From assembly GCA_003220435.1 (NCBI GenBank), contig QHSL01000013.1, forward strand, positions 1 to 47,375: a DNA stretch of 47,375 nt, read 5' to 3'. This DNA comes from Candidatus Rokuibacteriota bacterium (GTDB taxonomy: Bacteria > Methylomirabilota > Methylomirabilia > Rokubacteriales > CSP1-6). The notes beneath the pieces were generated by a model that was not told where the DNA came from, searched no databases, and was given only the letters and a program-made list of their open reading frames with translations. Positions 6,536 through 14,378 of the stretch are shown here, piece by piece. The translations under genes and the position numbers were made by a program. Each line of letters opens with the position of its first letter. Position 1 is the stretch's first letter.

Positions 6536-9340
6536 GTGAGCGACGGCACCGATCAGCAGTTCCTGCAGAGCGTCTTCCTGATGGAAGCGTGGGACACCCT
6601 TGCCTCCATCGAGGAGGGCCTCGCCGCGCTCACCCGCTCGCCGGAGGCGACGGCCAGCGTCGAGCAGCTCCGCCTCGTGACGCACCGGCTGCGTGGCTCG
6701 GCGGCGCTCAACGGGCTGCCCCAGCTGGCGGCCCTCGCCGCGGCCATGGAAGAGACGGTCGAGCGTCTGGCCGTCGCGCGGCCCGGCACCGGCGGGCGGG
6801 ACGTGGAGGCGCTCTGCGCGATGGCGGTCGTGCTCAAGGCGGCGCTCGACACCATCGGCACCACCGGTACCGAGGACGCCGAGGCGATCGCGACCGCGCT
6901 TGCGCGGCACGCGCCCTCGTCGACGCCCGGGGCCTCCAGCGAGACGACGCGCAAGCTCGCCGAGCTCGACACGTTCTTCGGCGAGCGGATGGACGTGCTC
7001 GAGTACTTCGTGCCCGAGGCCGTCGAGCACCTGGAGTCGATGGCGCAGTCGCTCATGGCCCTCGAGCGCGACGGCTCGACCGACACCGAGATCGCGACGC
7101 TGTTCCGCGCCGTCCACACACTCAAGGGCGCCGCCTACACCGTCGGCTGCGGGATCATCGGCGACCTCGCCCACCGCATCGAGGACATGCTGGGAGAGGT
7201 CCGGGAGGGCCGGCGGACCCTGACACGACCGGCGATCGAGACGGTCTTCGCGGGCATGGACGCGCTCCGGGTGCTGGTGCGCAGCGCGGAGGACCCCGTG
7301 GAGGGGCGCGCGGCGGCCTACGACCGCGCGCTCGCGCTGCTCGCCTCGCTGCCGGCGGTCGAGGCCGAAGGGGCGGGCGAGCCGGCGCGCGAGGTGGCGC
7401 GCGAGCTCGCGACGCGGGTCAGCGGCGTGGGCGAGTCGACGGCCGTCGCGCACCGGGCGGAGGTCGCGCGCCCGATCCGTCCGAGCATCCGGGTCAACCT
7501 CGACCGGCTCGACTCGCTGATGAGCCTCGTCGGCGAGCTGGTGATCGCGCGGAGCCGGCTCGAGCGCCACCTGGGCCAGCTCGAGCAGGCCGGCGATCTC
7601 CTGTCGTTCACGCAGTCGCGCATGACCCAGACCGTCGCCGAGTTCGAATCCAAGTATGCGAGCCGCCAGGTGCCGCCGGCCGAGGAGGCGGGGCGGCCGA
7701 GCGACGGCGCGGCGGTGCCGCTGGGCGACGTGTTCACCGAGCTGGAGTTCGATCGCTACGACGACTTCAACCTATTGGCCCGCCGGGTCGGCGAGATTTC
7801 GAGCGATCTGACCGAGATCCAGCTCCAGCTGCACGGGCTCGTGCGCGTCGTGCGCGAAGATGCGGGGAGCGTGCAGCGGCTCAGCGGTGAGCTGCGCGGC
7901 CACGTCACCCGCGCGCGTCTGGTGCCGATCGGCCGCCTCTTCGCGCGGTTCGCCCGCCAGGTGCGTGAGGGCGCGCGGTCGGCCGGCAAGACCGTCGTGC
8001 TCGAGGTCCGCGGCGAGACGGTCGAGATGGACACCGCGATCGTGCAGCAGATGGTCGGCCCGCTCCTCCACCTGGTGCGCAACGCGATCAACCACGGCAT
8101 CGAGACCGAAGCGGAGCGGCGCCGGCTCGGGAAGTCGAGTCACGGCACCATCCACCTCGGCGCCGCCCACACCGGCGGATCCATCTACCTCGAGGTCGTG
8201 GACGACGGTCGCGGGATCGACATCACGGCCGTCGCCCAGGCCGCACGGCGTGGCGGCTTCGTGACGCCGGAGTCGCTCGCGCGGCTCGGCGAGCGCGAGG
8301 TCCTCGATCTGATCTTCCTCCCCGGCCTCACCACCGCTTCGGCGGTGACGGCCGAGGCGGGCCGCGGCGTCGGTATGGACGTCGTGCGCACGAACGTCAG
8401 CCGACTCGGCGGCGAGATCGAGGTCCAGACCGCGGTCGGCCGCGGCACGCGCTTCCGGATCAAGCTGCCGCTGACGATCGCGATCTCCGACGTGCTCAAG
8501 GTGCGCGTGGGATCCGAGATCCTGGCGGTGCCGGTGTCCGCGGTGCGGTCGATGATCGAGGTGAGCCCCGAGGAGATCCGCTCCGCCAGCGGCATGGAGA
8601 CGGTGGAGGTCGAGGGCCAGGAGGTGGATCTGGTCCGCCTGGACCGCCTGCTCGGCCTCGGCAGCCGTCCGTCCGGGGCCCTCGTGTCGATCGTGGTGCT
8701 GCGCACGGGACGCAAGCTCCTGGCGGCGGCGGTGGACGAGCTGCTCGCCAAGGAAGAGATCGTGGTGAAGGGTCTCGGCGGCTTCCTCCAGGGGTTCGGC
8801 CCGTTCTCGGGTGCGAGCGTCGTCGGCGACGGTGGGGTCATGCTGCTGCTCGATCCGCTGTCGCTCCTCGAGATGAGCGCCGCCGCCACCCTGGAGCCCA
8901 CGCCGGCGCTCGAGTCCGGTGGGCGCCCCGCCGTCGCGGCGTCGGCTTCCGACGGCCGGCCTTGCGTGCTGCTCGTCGACGACTCCGTCAGCGTGCGGAA
9001 GTTCGTGGGCGGGATGCTCGAACGCGCCGGGTTCCGGGTGGCCGCCGCCCGGGATGGCGCCGACGCGCTGGAGCAGCTCGCCGAGCAGCCCGTGAGCGTC
9101 GTGGTCACGGATCTGGAGATGCCGCGCGTGAACGGCTACGAGCTCATCCGGGACCTCAGCCGGGAGCCGGCCACGCGCGATCTGCCGGTCGTGGTGCTGA
9201 CCACGCGGGCGGGCGCCAAGCACGTGAGCCTCGCGCGCGAGCTGGGAGTCGAGCACTACGTCGCCAAACCCGTCGACGAGGCGTCCTTCGTCCAGCTCAT
9301 CGAGTCGCTGGCGGGGACGGCGCCGGCGCGGGTGGCATGA
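6536..9340 (+). CDS. cheA: Hybrid CheA histidine kinase with C-terminal receiver (ChpA-like)
   Basis: A 934-residue hybrid kinase. Two Hpt domains are visible: H50 in THRLRGSAALNG and H194 in VHTLKGAAYTVG. The dimerisation region begins near 315 (VNLDRLDSLMSLVGELVIARS) and contains a ChpA-like insertion with LEFDRYDDFNLLARR. The ATPase domain has HLVRNAINHGIE, VDDGRGID and GRGVGMDVV. A CheW-like regulatory domain covers about 650-790. A receiver (LLVDDSVSVRKF, VTDLEMPRVNGYE, YVAKPVD) occupies about 805-925. The GTG start at 6536 has a GGGAG site. It should phosphorylate its own receiver and the two single receivers of the operon. No CheB or CheR accompanies it. Confidence 0.93.
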   Translation: MSDGTDQQFLQSVFLMEAWDTLASIEEGLAALTRSPEATASVEQLRLVTHRLRGSAALNGLPQLAALAAAMEETVERLAVARPGTGGRDVEALCAMAVVLKAALDTIGTTGTEDAEAIATALARHAPSSTPGASSETTRKLAELDTFFGERMDVLEYFVPEAVEHLESMAQSLMALERDGSTDTEIATLFRAVHTLKGAAYTVGCGIIGDLAHRIEDMLGEVREGRRTLTRPAIETVFAGMDALRVLVRSAEDPVEGRAAAYDRALALLASLPAVEAEGAGEPAREVARELATRVSGVGESTAVAHRAEVARPIRPSIRVNLDRLDSLMSLVGELVIARSRLERHLGQLEQAGDLLSFTQSRMTQTVAEFESKYASRQVPPAEEAGRPSDGAAVPLGDVFTELEFDRYDDFNLLARRVGEISSDLTEIQLQLHGLVRVVREDAGSVQRLSGELRGHVTRARLVPIGRLFARFARQVREGARSAGKTVVLEVRGETVEMDTAIVQQMVGPLLHLVRNAINHGIETEAERRRLGKSSHGTIHLGAAHTGGSIYLEVVDDGRGIDITAVAQAARRGGFVTPESLARLGEREVLDLIFLPGLTTASAVTAEAGRGVGMDVVRTNVSRLGGEIEVQTAVGRGTRFRIKLPLTIAISDVLKVRVGSEILAVPVSAVRSMIEVSPEEIRSASGMETVEVEGQEVDLVRLDRLLGLGSRPSGALVSIVVLRTGRKLLAAAVDELLAKEEIVVKGLGGFLQGFGPFSGASVVGDGGVMLLLDPLSLLEMSAAATLEPTPALESGGRPAVAASASDGRPCVLLVDDSVSVRKFVGGMLERAGFRVAAARDGADALEQLAEQPVSVVVTDLEMPRVNGYELIRDLSREPATRDLPVVVLTTRAGAKHVSLARELGVEHYVAKPVDEASFVQLIESLAGTAPARVA

Positions 9341-9347
9341 GGTCGCG

Positions 9348-10157
9348 ATGCCGCGCCTGCTGTTGATCGACCCCGACCGCGACGGTCTCGACGCCCTGCA
9401 CGCGGCGCTGCGCCGCGCCGGCTTCGACGACGTCGCGACCGTGACCAGCGGAGCGTTCGCGCTGACCACGCTGGAACGCAACCGCCCCGACCTGATCGTG
9501 AGCCGCGCAAGCGTGCCGGATATCGACGGCCATGAGCTGTGCGCCATCGTACGCAACGATCCATCGATGACGGGCGTGCTGTTTCTCCTGCTCGAGGGCC
9601 CGGGCGATCACGCCCCGGAGCCCCAGCACGAGGACAAGCCGGACCAGGTCCTCGCCGGCGACCTGCCGCTCGCCACGATCGTGTCCGCGGTCGCCGCGCT
9701 GCTGCAGGAGCACGACGAGTCCGACGAGGCGGAGGCCGAGCTCGCGGGCCGGCCCACCGCCCCTGCCGCGCCGGTCGAGGCCGCACCGGCCGAAGAGGCG
9801 CCGCCGCCCGGCGCGTTCGAGGTGATGAAGCTGGCGGAGACCATGCAGGAAATCGTCGTGGGCACGAAGACCGGCCGCCTGGTCCTCACGCTGTGCTCGG
9901 GGCGAGGCGTCATCATCTTCGAGCGCGGAAAGGTCGTGCACGCCGAGTTCTTCGGGCTCATCGGCGAGACGGCCTTCGCGGCGCTCCTGGTCGCGGCGCA
10001 CGGAGAGGCTCAAGGCACCTTCGGCTTCGAGGCGCTCGTGGCGCTGCCGCCGAACGCGATGCGAACGATCAACCGCGATCTCAAGCAGCTCCTGTTGAGT
10101 GCTGCCGCCGGGATCGACGAGGGCCGCGCGGGCGCGGCCGTGGCTCCGGTTTCGTAG
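9348..10157 (+). CDS. Degenerate receiver fused to DUF4388/PATAN domain
   Basis: A 269-residue protein. Residues 1-120 have the receiver fold pattern, but all catalytic positions are altered: the acidic pair is D-P (LLIDPDRDG), the phospho-aspartate position in LIVSRASVPDIDG is arginine, and the conserved lysine is missing (LAGDLPL). It is therefore probably not phosphorylated. After an Ala/Pro/Glu linker comes a DUF4388 (PATAN) domain at about 155-255 with GTKTGRLVLTL, GVIIFERGKVVHAEF and GTFGFE. PATAN regulators of cyanobacteria act on type IV pilus motor proteins, which makes a pilus-directed output plausible. It starts 7 bases after the CheA stop. Confidence 0.85.
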   Translation: MPRLLLIDPDRDGLDALHAALRRAGFDDVATVTSGAFALTTLERNRPDLIVSRASVPDIDGHELCAIVRNDPSMTGVLFLLLEGPGDHAPEPQHEDKPDQVLAGDLPLATIVSAVAALLQEHDESDEAEAELAGRPTAPAAPVEAAPAEEAPPPGAFEVMKLAETMQEIVVGTKTGRLVLTLCSGRGVIIFERGKVVHAEFFGLIGETAFAALLVAAHGEAQGTFGFEALVALPPNAMRTINRDLKQLLLSAAAGIDEGRAGAAVAPVS

Positions 10158-10167
10158 GAGGCTCTGG

Positions 10168-10770
10168 ATGGCCAAGGTCCTGGTAGTGGACGACAGCCTG
10201 AGCGTCAGGAAAGTAGTCGAGAAGGCGCTCGAGGGTCGCGGCATGCAAGTGCTGTCCGCCGCGTCCGGCGCCGAAGCGCTCGAGCGGATCGAGCGCGACC
10301 GGCCCGACGTCGTGATCTGCGACGTCATCCTGCCCGACAAGGACGGCTATCAGATCTGTCAGTTCGTGCGGAAGCACCCGGCGATCAGCACGACGCCGGT
10401 GCTGCTCATCTCCGGCGTGGACAACGGCACCGTGCAGGCACGCGCCGCCGAGGTGAAGTCCGACGAGGTGATGTTCAAGCCGTTCGGCGTCGACGAGCTC
10501 GTCCGGAAGGTCGACGGCCTGCTGCGCAGCCGGACCAACGGTGCGGCGGCGGCCGCGAACGGAGCCCCGGCCGCGTCGGCCTCGGCTCCGGCCCAGACCC
10601 CGGCCGCGTCCGCGCCGGTCGCCGCCCCCGCTGCTGCCGCCGCCGGCCGCGTCCGACGCGAGCGACCGGGCGACCCTGGGCGAAGGTCTGAAGCGTCGGC
10701 TGGAGGAGCTCACCGACACGCCCGGTGTCCGCTTCGCCGTGCTCGCGGATCGCGAGGGGTTCATCATTGA
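10168..10770 (+). CDS. Response regulator receiver with Ala/Pro-rich tail; likely N-terminal half of a frameshifted fusion
   Basis: The reading frame gives 200 residues. Residues 1-120 are an intact receiver: VLVVDDS, phospho-acceptor in VVICDVILPDKDG, and K in MFKPFG. An Ala/Pro/Ser linker follows up to about 10640. Beyond that the same frame becomes Arg-rich and nonsense-like (RVRRERPGDPGRR), while the +1 frame begins a clear Roadblock domain. I read this as a receiver-linker-Roadblock protein with one extra base in the linker, for example in the C5 run at 10625-10629. TAGGAGG just before the ATG is a good ribosome site. Sequencing error, recent mutation or a programmed shift are all possible. 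Confidence 0.85.
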   Translation: MAKVLVVDDSLSVRKVVEKALEGRGMQVLSAASGAEALERIERDRPDVVICDVILPDKDGYQICQFVRKHPAISTTPVLLISGVDNGTVQARAAEVKSDEVMFKPFGVDELVRKVDGLLRSRTNGAAAAANGAPAASASAPAQTPAASAPVAAPAAAAAGRVRRERPGDPGRRSEASAGGAHRHARCPLRRARGSRGVHH

Positions 10771-11035
10771 GACGGCAGGCGAGCTGACGCCGGGCGCCGA
10801 CGAGGTGGCCGGCGCGCTCGCCTCCTGCCTCGCTGAGGCCTCGAGTGGCATCGGCCGCGAGCTCGGACAGGGCCAGCTGCTCGGCACGATTCTCGAGTAC
10901 GAGAGCGGCACGCTCCTGCTCCATGCCATCTCGCCGTCGGCGCTGCTCGCCGTCCTGCTGAGCGATCCGGGCGCGCTCGGCAAGGTTCGCTACTACGTCA
11001 GGAAGGCCGTACCGGAGCTCGCGCGGACCCTCTGA
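10541..11035 (+). CDS. Roadblock/LC7 domain protein (probably C-terminal half of the preceding regulator)
   Basis: The frame opens at GTG 10541, but its first 40 residues are an Arg/Pro shadow of the receiver's linker, so real coding probably begins near 10650. From there GEGLKRRLEELTDTPGVRFAV, DREGFIIETAG, ADEVAGALAS and a closing LLLHAISPSALLAVLLSD form a complete Roadblock/LC7 fold of about 120 residues. Such domains act as MglB-like GTPase regulators or dimeric scaffolds. No convincing independent start or ribosome site precedes the domain, supporting fusion to the upstream receiver. Its TGA overlaps the ATG of the next gene (TGATG), so this frame appears to be the translated one. Confidence 0.75.
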   Translation: MRRRPRTEPRPRRPRLRPRPRPRPRRSPPPLLPPPAASDASDRATLGEGLKRRLEELTDTPGVRFAVLADREGFIIETAGELTPGADEVAGALASCLAEASSGIGRELGQGQLLGTILEYESGTLLLHAISPSALLAVLLSDPGALGKVRYYVRKAVPELARTL

Positions 11036-12993
11036 TGCCCCCTCGGCGCGTCGCGAAGGTGACCGCGGCCACGTGGCTCGGGCTCCTGCTGAGCCTCGAG
11101 CTCTACGCATGCGCCATGCTGGCGCTCCGCAGCTTCGCGGCGACGCCGCTGCTCCCGTCGTGGCCGTCGCTGGTGATCCCGCCGCTGGTGGTTCCGCCGA
11201 TCGTGTACGTGGTCGTGGGGCTCCTGGGACTGCGCCCGCTCTCGCTGGCCCGCCGCATCGCCGCGATCGCCGCGATGTGCCTGCTCCACGCGCTGCTCGT
11301 CCTGGCGACGGCTGCGCTCTACACGGGACCGGATCTCACCGAGTACGAAGCGGCGCTCGCGGTGGCGCTCTGGGGCTCGCCGGCGGTGACGCTGCTCCAG
11401 CTCACGGCGGTGCTCCTCGTGTCGGCGCGCCTCCACCCCTTGCTTCAGGTGCGCCGGCGCGCCCCGAGCGTCGAGACGCGCGTGGCGCCGCTGCTGCGCC
11501 ACCCCGCCGAGATGACGCTTCAGAGGCCGTTCGTCTACCCCGGCACCGCGGCTGCGCGAGCCAGAATGGCGAAGATCGCGGTACGCGGGCCCGCTCGGGC
11601 AACGCCTCCCGAAGCGCCCTCCGTGCCGCCGGCGCCGACGCACGCGGTGGCCGAGCCAGCGCCTGAGCCCGCGTTCGTGGTCGCGCCGTTCAATGCGGCG
11701 GAAAAGATGATTCGCGTGCCGTTCGACCGGGTCGCGGACCAGCTCCCGGTCGAGATGTTCGTGCGGGCTCGTGAGGGGTTGAGCGACACGCTGCGCCCCG
11801 GCGTCTCGCTGCTCGTCCCGCTGCGCCTGGTCGTGCCGCAGCTCAGCGCGGGACGCGTGCGGGTGCGATGGGAGGAGATCGCCGATCAGTTCCCGCACGA
11901 CGAGCTCGCGCTGCCGCACGCGGAGATCGCGCGCCGGCTCCCACACGGCTCTCTCGTTCTCCCGCTCGACGAGGTGGTGCCGCAGGTCCCGGCCGAGATC
12001 CTCGAGCGCGTCGCGCCGCCGACCGACATCGACGCCATCGACGACCTCCGGCCATCGGTCGAGGCGCCTGCCCCTGAGGCTCCGGACACCGCGGTGGCAC
12101 GTGGGGCGCCCGCCGTGGAGACTCCGCCCGCCCCGCACGATACGTCGCCCGCAGTCGAAGCGCCGCCGGTCCCGCAGCCGACGGTGCCCGAGCCGGTGAT
12201 GGGGGCGCCGGCAGACCACGCGCTCACCGGCGAGGCGCGACGTGTCGCCGCGATGCTCGCGCCGCTCATGAGCGGGCTCGAGGTCGGTGAGCACCTCGAC
12301 GCCGGCACGACGCTCGTCACCGTCGTGGCGCCGCCCCTTCGCGAGGAGTCGGTCGTGCGCACCGCGACGCGCATCCGGCCGTTTCTGACCGACCCGCGGC
12401 TCTCGGCACCCGCGGCCCAGGCGACGCTGGTGGGGAAGGAGGCGACGATCGTGCTGACGCCGTTCGGGTCGTCGCTGCTCGTGGCGGCGGTCGCTTCCCG
12501 CTCGTCGCTGGCATGGCTCGAGCGCCTTTCGCGAAGCGCCGTGGCCCGCGCGCGCGCAACCGAGCGGAGCGACGCACACTCCGGACGCAATGGTAGCTCC
12601 GCCCGCAAACCGGGGCTGCACGTCGCGCGGGTGCCGTCGACCGTGCGCGAGCTCGCGGACTCGCTGACGGCGTTCGGTCCGGTGGCGCCGACCGTGCTGC
12701 GGGACGGCGAAGGATCGCTGAGCGCGTGTCTCTTCCTGCCGCACACCGTGGAGGCCGTGCCGCTGGCCGAGCTCGCGCGCGACCTCTACGCCGCGCTGGA
12801 GGACGCCGAGATCGGGCCGGTGACGTCGGTGACGTTGCGCCTCGGCGAGAATCGCATCGTCCTCCGCGTCGTCGCCGGCCCGTCAATGCCGCCGACGATG
12901 CTGGTCGGCGGCGGGCCCATCGATCGGCCTGGGCTGGCGCGCATCGAGCTGGAACGCGCGGCGGAACGGCTGAGCGCGCTCGCGCGGACCTGA
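11035..12993 (+). CDS. Membrane protein with four N-terminal helices, VPL-type tandem repeats and possible Roadblock-like tail
   Basis: A 652-residue protein I do not recognise as a named family. Four hydrophobic segments lie at about 11-33, 46-66, 75-95 and 105-130. A Pro/Ala linker leads to five copies of a 16-17-residue unit (226-242, 259-274, 275-291, 292-307, 308-323) with the pattern hxhPhxxhxxQhP, for example IRVPFDRVADQLPVEMF and LVLPLDEVVPQVPAEIL. After another Pro-rich linker, two regions (about 390-500 and 530-640) have alternating strands and helices like Roadblock/LC7 folds, for example ATIVLTPFGSSLLVAAVAS. It is coupled to the upstream gene by a TGATG overlap and ends the operon. 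A membrane anchor for the Roadblock regulator is a reasonable guess. Confidence 0.8.
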   Translation: MPPRRVAKVTAATWLGLLLSLELYACAMLALRSFAATPLLPSWPSLVIPPLVVPPIVYVVVGLLGLRPLSLARRIAAIAAMCLLHALLVLATAALYTGPDLTEYEAALAVALWGSPAVTLLQLTAVLLVSARLHPLLQVRRRAPSVETRVAPLLRHPAEMTLQRPFVYPGTAAARARMAKIAVRGPARATPPEAPSVPPAPTHAVAEPAPEPAFVVAPFNAAEKMIRVPFDRVADQLPVEMFVRAREGLSDTLRPGVSLLVPLRLVVPQLSAGRVRVRWEEIADQFPHDELALPHAEIARRLPHGSLVLPLDEVVPQVPAEILERVAPPTDIDAIDDLRPSVEAPAPEAPDTAVARGAPAVETPPAPHDTSPAVEAPPVPQPTVPEPVMGAPADHALTGEARRVAAMLAPLMSGLEVGEHLDAGTTLVTVVAPPLREESVVRTATRIRPFLTDPRLSAPAAQATLVGKEATIVLTPFGSSLLVAAVASRSSLAWLERLSRSAVARARATERSDAHSGRNGSSARKPGLHVARVPSTVRELADSLTAFGPVAPTVLRDGEGSLSACLFLPHTVEAVPLAELARDLYAALEDAEIGPVTSVTLRLGENRIVLRVVAGPSMPPTMLVGGGPIDRPGLARIELERAAERLSALART

Positions 12994-12995
12994 GC

Positions 12996-13010
12996 CGGCG
13001 GCGTCCGCCG
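12996..13010. terminator. GC hairpin between convergent genes
   Basis: CGGCGG and CCGCCG form a 6-bp stem around CGT, just after the stop of the chemosensory operon and just before the stop of dapL on the opposite strand. There is no T-run, so function as a shared terminator is inferred from position. Confidence 0.4.
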
Positions 13011-13016
13011 CTCGCC

Positions 13017-14246
13017 TCAGAGGCGCGTCTTGATCCGCTCGATCGCCTCGGCGGTCTGCGCCTTCGAGCCGAACGCCGTCAGGCGGAAGTAGCCCTCGCC
13101 GCTTGGCCCGAATCCGGAGCCGGGCGCCCCGACCACGTGCGCCTCGGTCAGGATCCGGTCGAAGAAATCCCACGACGAGACGGCGCGCGGCGTGCGCACC
13201 CAGATGTATGGCGCGTTGCGCCCACCGTAGACGGTGAAGCCGGCCGCCGCCAGTCCACCCCCGATGATCCGGGCATTCTCCATGTAGATGTCGATCAGCG
13301 CTCGCACCTGCTTCTGGCCGTCGGGCGTGTAGACGGCCGCGGCGGCCTTCTGGATGATGTAGGGCGGCCCGTTGGACTTCATCGCCACGCGGCGCGTCCA
13401 CAGCGCGTTGAGGCTCGTCGTCTTGCCGTCGGCGCCGCGCCCGCGCATCTCCTTCGGGACGACGGTGTAGGCCAGCCGCATCCCCGTGAAGCCCGCGTTC
13501 TTGGAGAAGCTCCGGCACTCGATGGCCACCTCGCGGGCCCCCTCGATCTCGTAGATCGAGTGCGGGACCGCGGCGTCGACGATGTAGGCCTCGTAAGCGG
13601 CGTCGTACAGGATGACCGCGTCCTCGGCGCGGGCGTAGTCGACCCAGCGCGTGAGCGCCTCGCGGCTCACCACGGCGCCGGTCGGGTTGTTCGGGAAGCA
13701 GAGGTAGATCAGGTCGACATGCCGGTCGGGCAGCGCCGGCTGGAACTCGTTCTCGGCGGTGCAGGGCAGGTACACGACCCCGGCATAGCGACCGCTCTCG
13801 TCGGCGGGCCCGGTGCGCCCGGCCACCACGTTGCTGTCGGCGTAGACCGGGTAGACCGGATCCATCAGCGCCACGACGCAATCCTGCGCGAAGATCTCCT
13901 GGAGGTTCGCGCTGTCGCTCTTGCCGCCGTCGCTCACGAAGATCTCGTCGACGCCCAGCTTGACCCCGCGGCCTCCGAAATCACGCGCGGCGATCTCGGA
14001 GCGCAGGAACTCGTAGCCGACGTAGGGGCCGTAGCCCTTGAACGTCTCGCGGCGCGCCATCTCGTCGGTGGCCTCGTGCAGGGCGCGAATTACCGCCGAC
14101 GGTAGCGGCTGGGTGACATCCCCGACGCCGAGGTCGATCAGCCGCACGTCGGGGTGGGCGTCGGCGAACACCTTCGTCCGCCGCCGAATCTCGGCAAACA
14201 GATAGCTCGGCCGGAGGTTCGAGTAGAACTCGTTGAATCTGGGCAC
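13017..14246 (-). CDS. dapL: LL-diaminopimelate aminotransferase
   Basis: A 409-residue class I/II PLP aminotransferase closely resembling DapL (EC 2.6.1.83), which converts tetrahydrodipicolinate and glutamate directly to LL-diaminopimelate and 2-oxoglutarate for lysine and peptidoglycan synthesis. Typical features are the N-terminal FNEFYSNLRPSYLFAEI, the GVGDVTQPLP segment, GPYVGYEFLRSEIA, LCFPNNPTGAV, the PLP lysine K249 in SFSKNAGFTG, and a late FRLTAFGSK. Length fits the family. The ATG has a GGGAGAG site upstream, and TAGAAT (14282-14277 on this strand) may be the -10. Its presence suggests the one-step aminotransferase route to diaminopimelate. Confidence 0.93.
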   Translation of the reverse strand: MPRFNEFYSNLRPSYLFAEIRRRTKVFADAHPDVRLIDLGVGDVTQPLPSAVIRALHEATDEMARRETFKGYGPYVGYEFLRSEIAARDFGGRGVKLGVDEIFVSDGGKSDSANLQEIFAQDCVVALMDPVYPVYADSNVVAGRTGPADESGRYAGVVYLPCTAENEFQPALPDRHVDLIYLCFPNNPTGAVVSREALTRWVDYARAEDAVILYDAAYEAYIVDAAVPHSIYEIEGAREVAIECRSFSKNAGFTGMRLAYTVVPKEMRGRGADGKTTSLNALWTRRVAMKSNGPPYIIQKAAAAVYTPDGQKQVRALIDIYMENARIIGGGLAAAGFTVYGGRNAPYIWVRTPRAVSSWDFFDRILTEAHVVGAPGSGFGPSGEGYFRLTAFGSKAQTAEAIERIKTRL

Positions 14247-14321
14247 GGCGCTCTCCCTCGTCGACGGGGTGCGGCGATTCTAGCAGGAGCCGGGCCGCCT
14301 CGGCGCCTTGCGTGGCCGCGC

Positions 14322-14350
14322 TCGATCGTATAAGTTGGCGGCGCGATCGA
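14322..14350 (+). promoter_or_regulatory. TATAAG -10 candidate flanked by a 7-bp inverted repeat
   Basis: TATAAG at 14329-14334 resembles a -10 box. TCGATCG (14322-14328) and CGATCGA (14344-14350) are perfect inverted arms around it, so a bound dimer would cover the promoter. A weak -35 (TTGCGT, 14308-14313) lies 15 bases upstream. The binding-protein gene starts at 14379 after a GGAGG site. Confidence 0.4.
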
Positions 14351-14378
14351 TTCGGGCTCGCCCTGACGGAGGCTCACG

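Noticed and set aside
10541-10650. Arg/Pro-rich N-terminus of the Roadblock frame as real coding sequence
   Set aside because: It is the +1 shadow of the receiver's Ala/Pro linker and has no ribosome site at the GTG.
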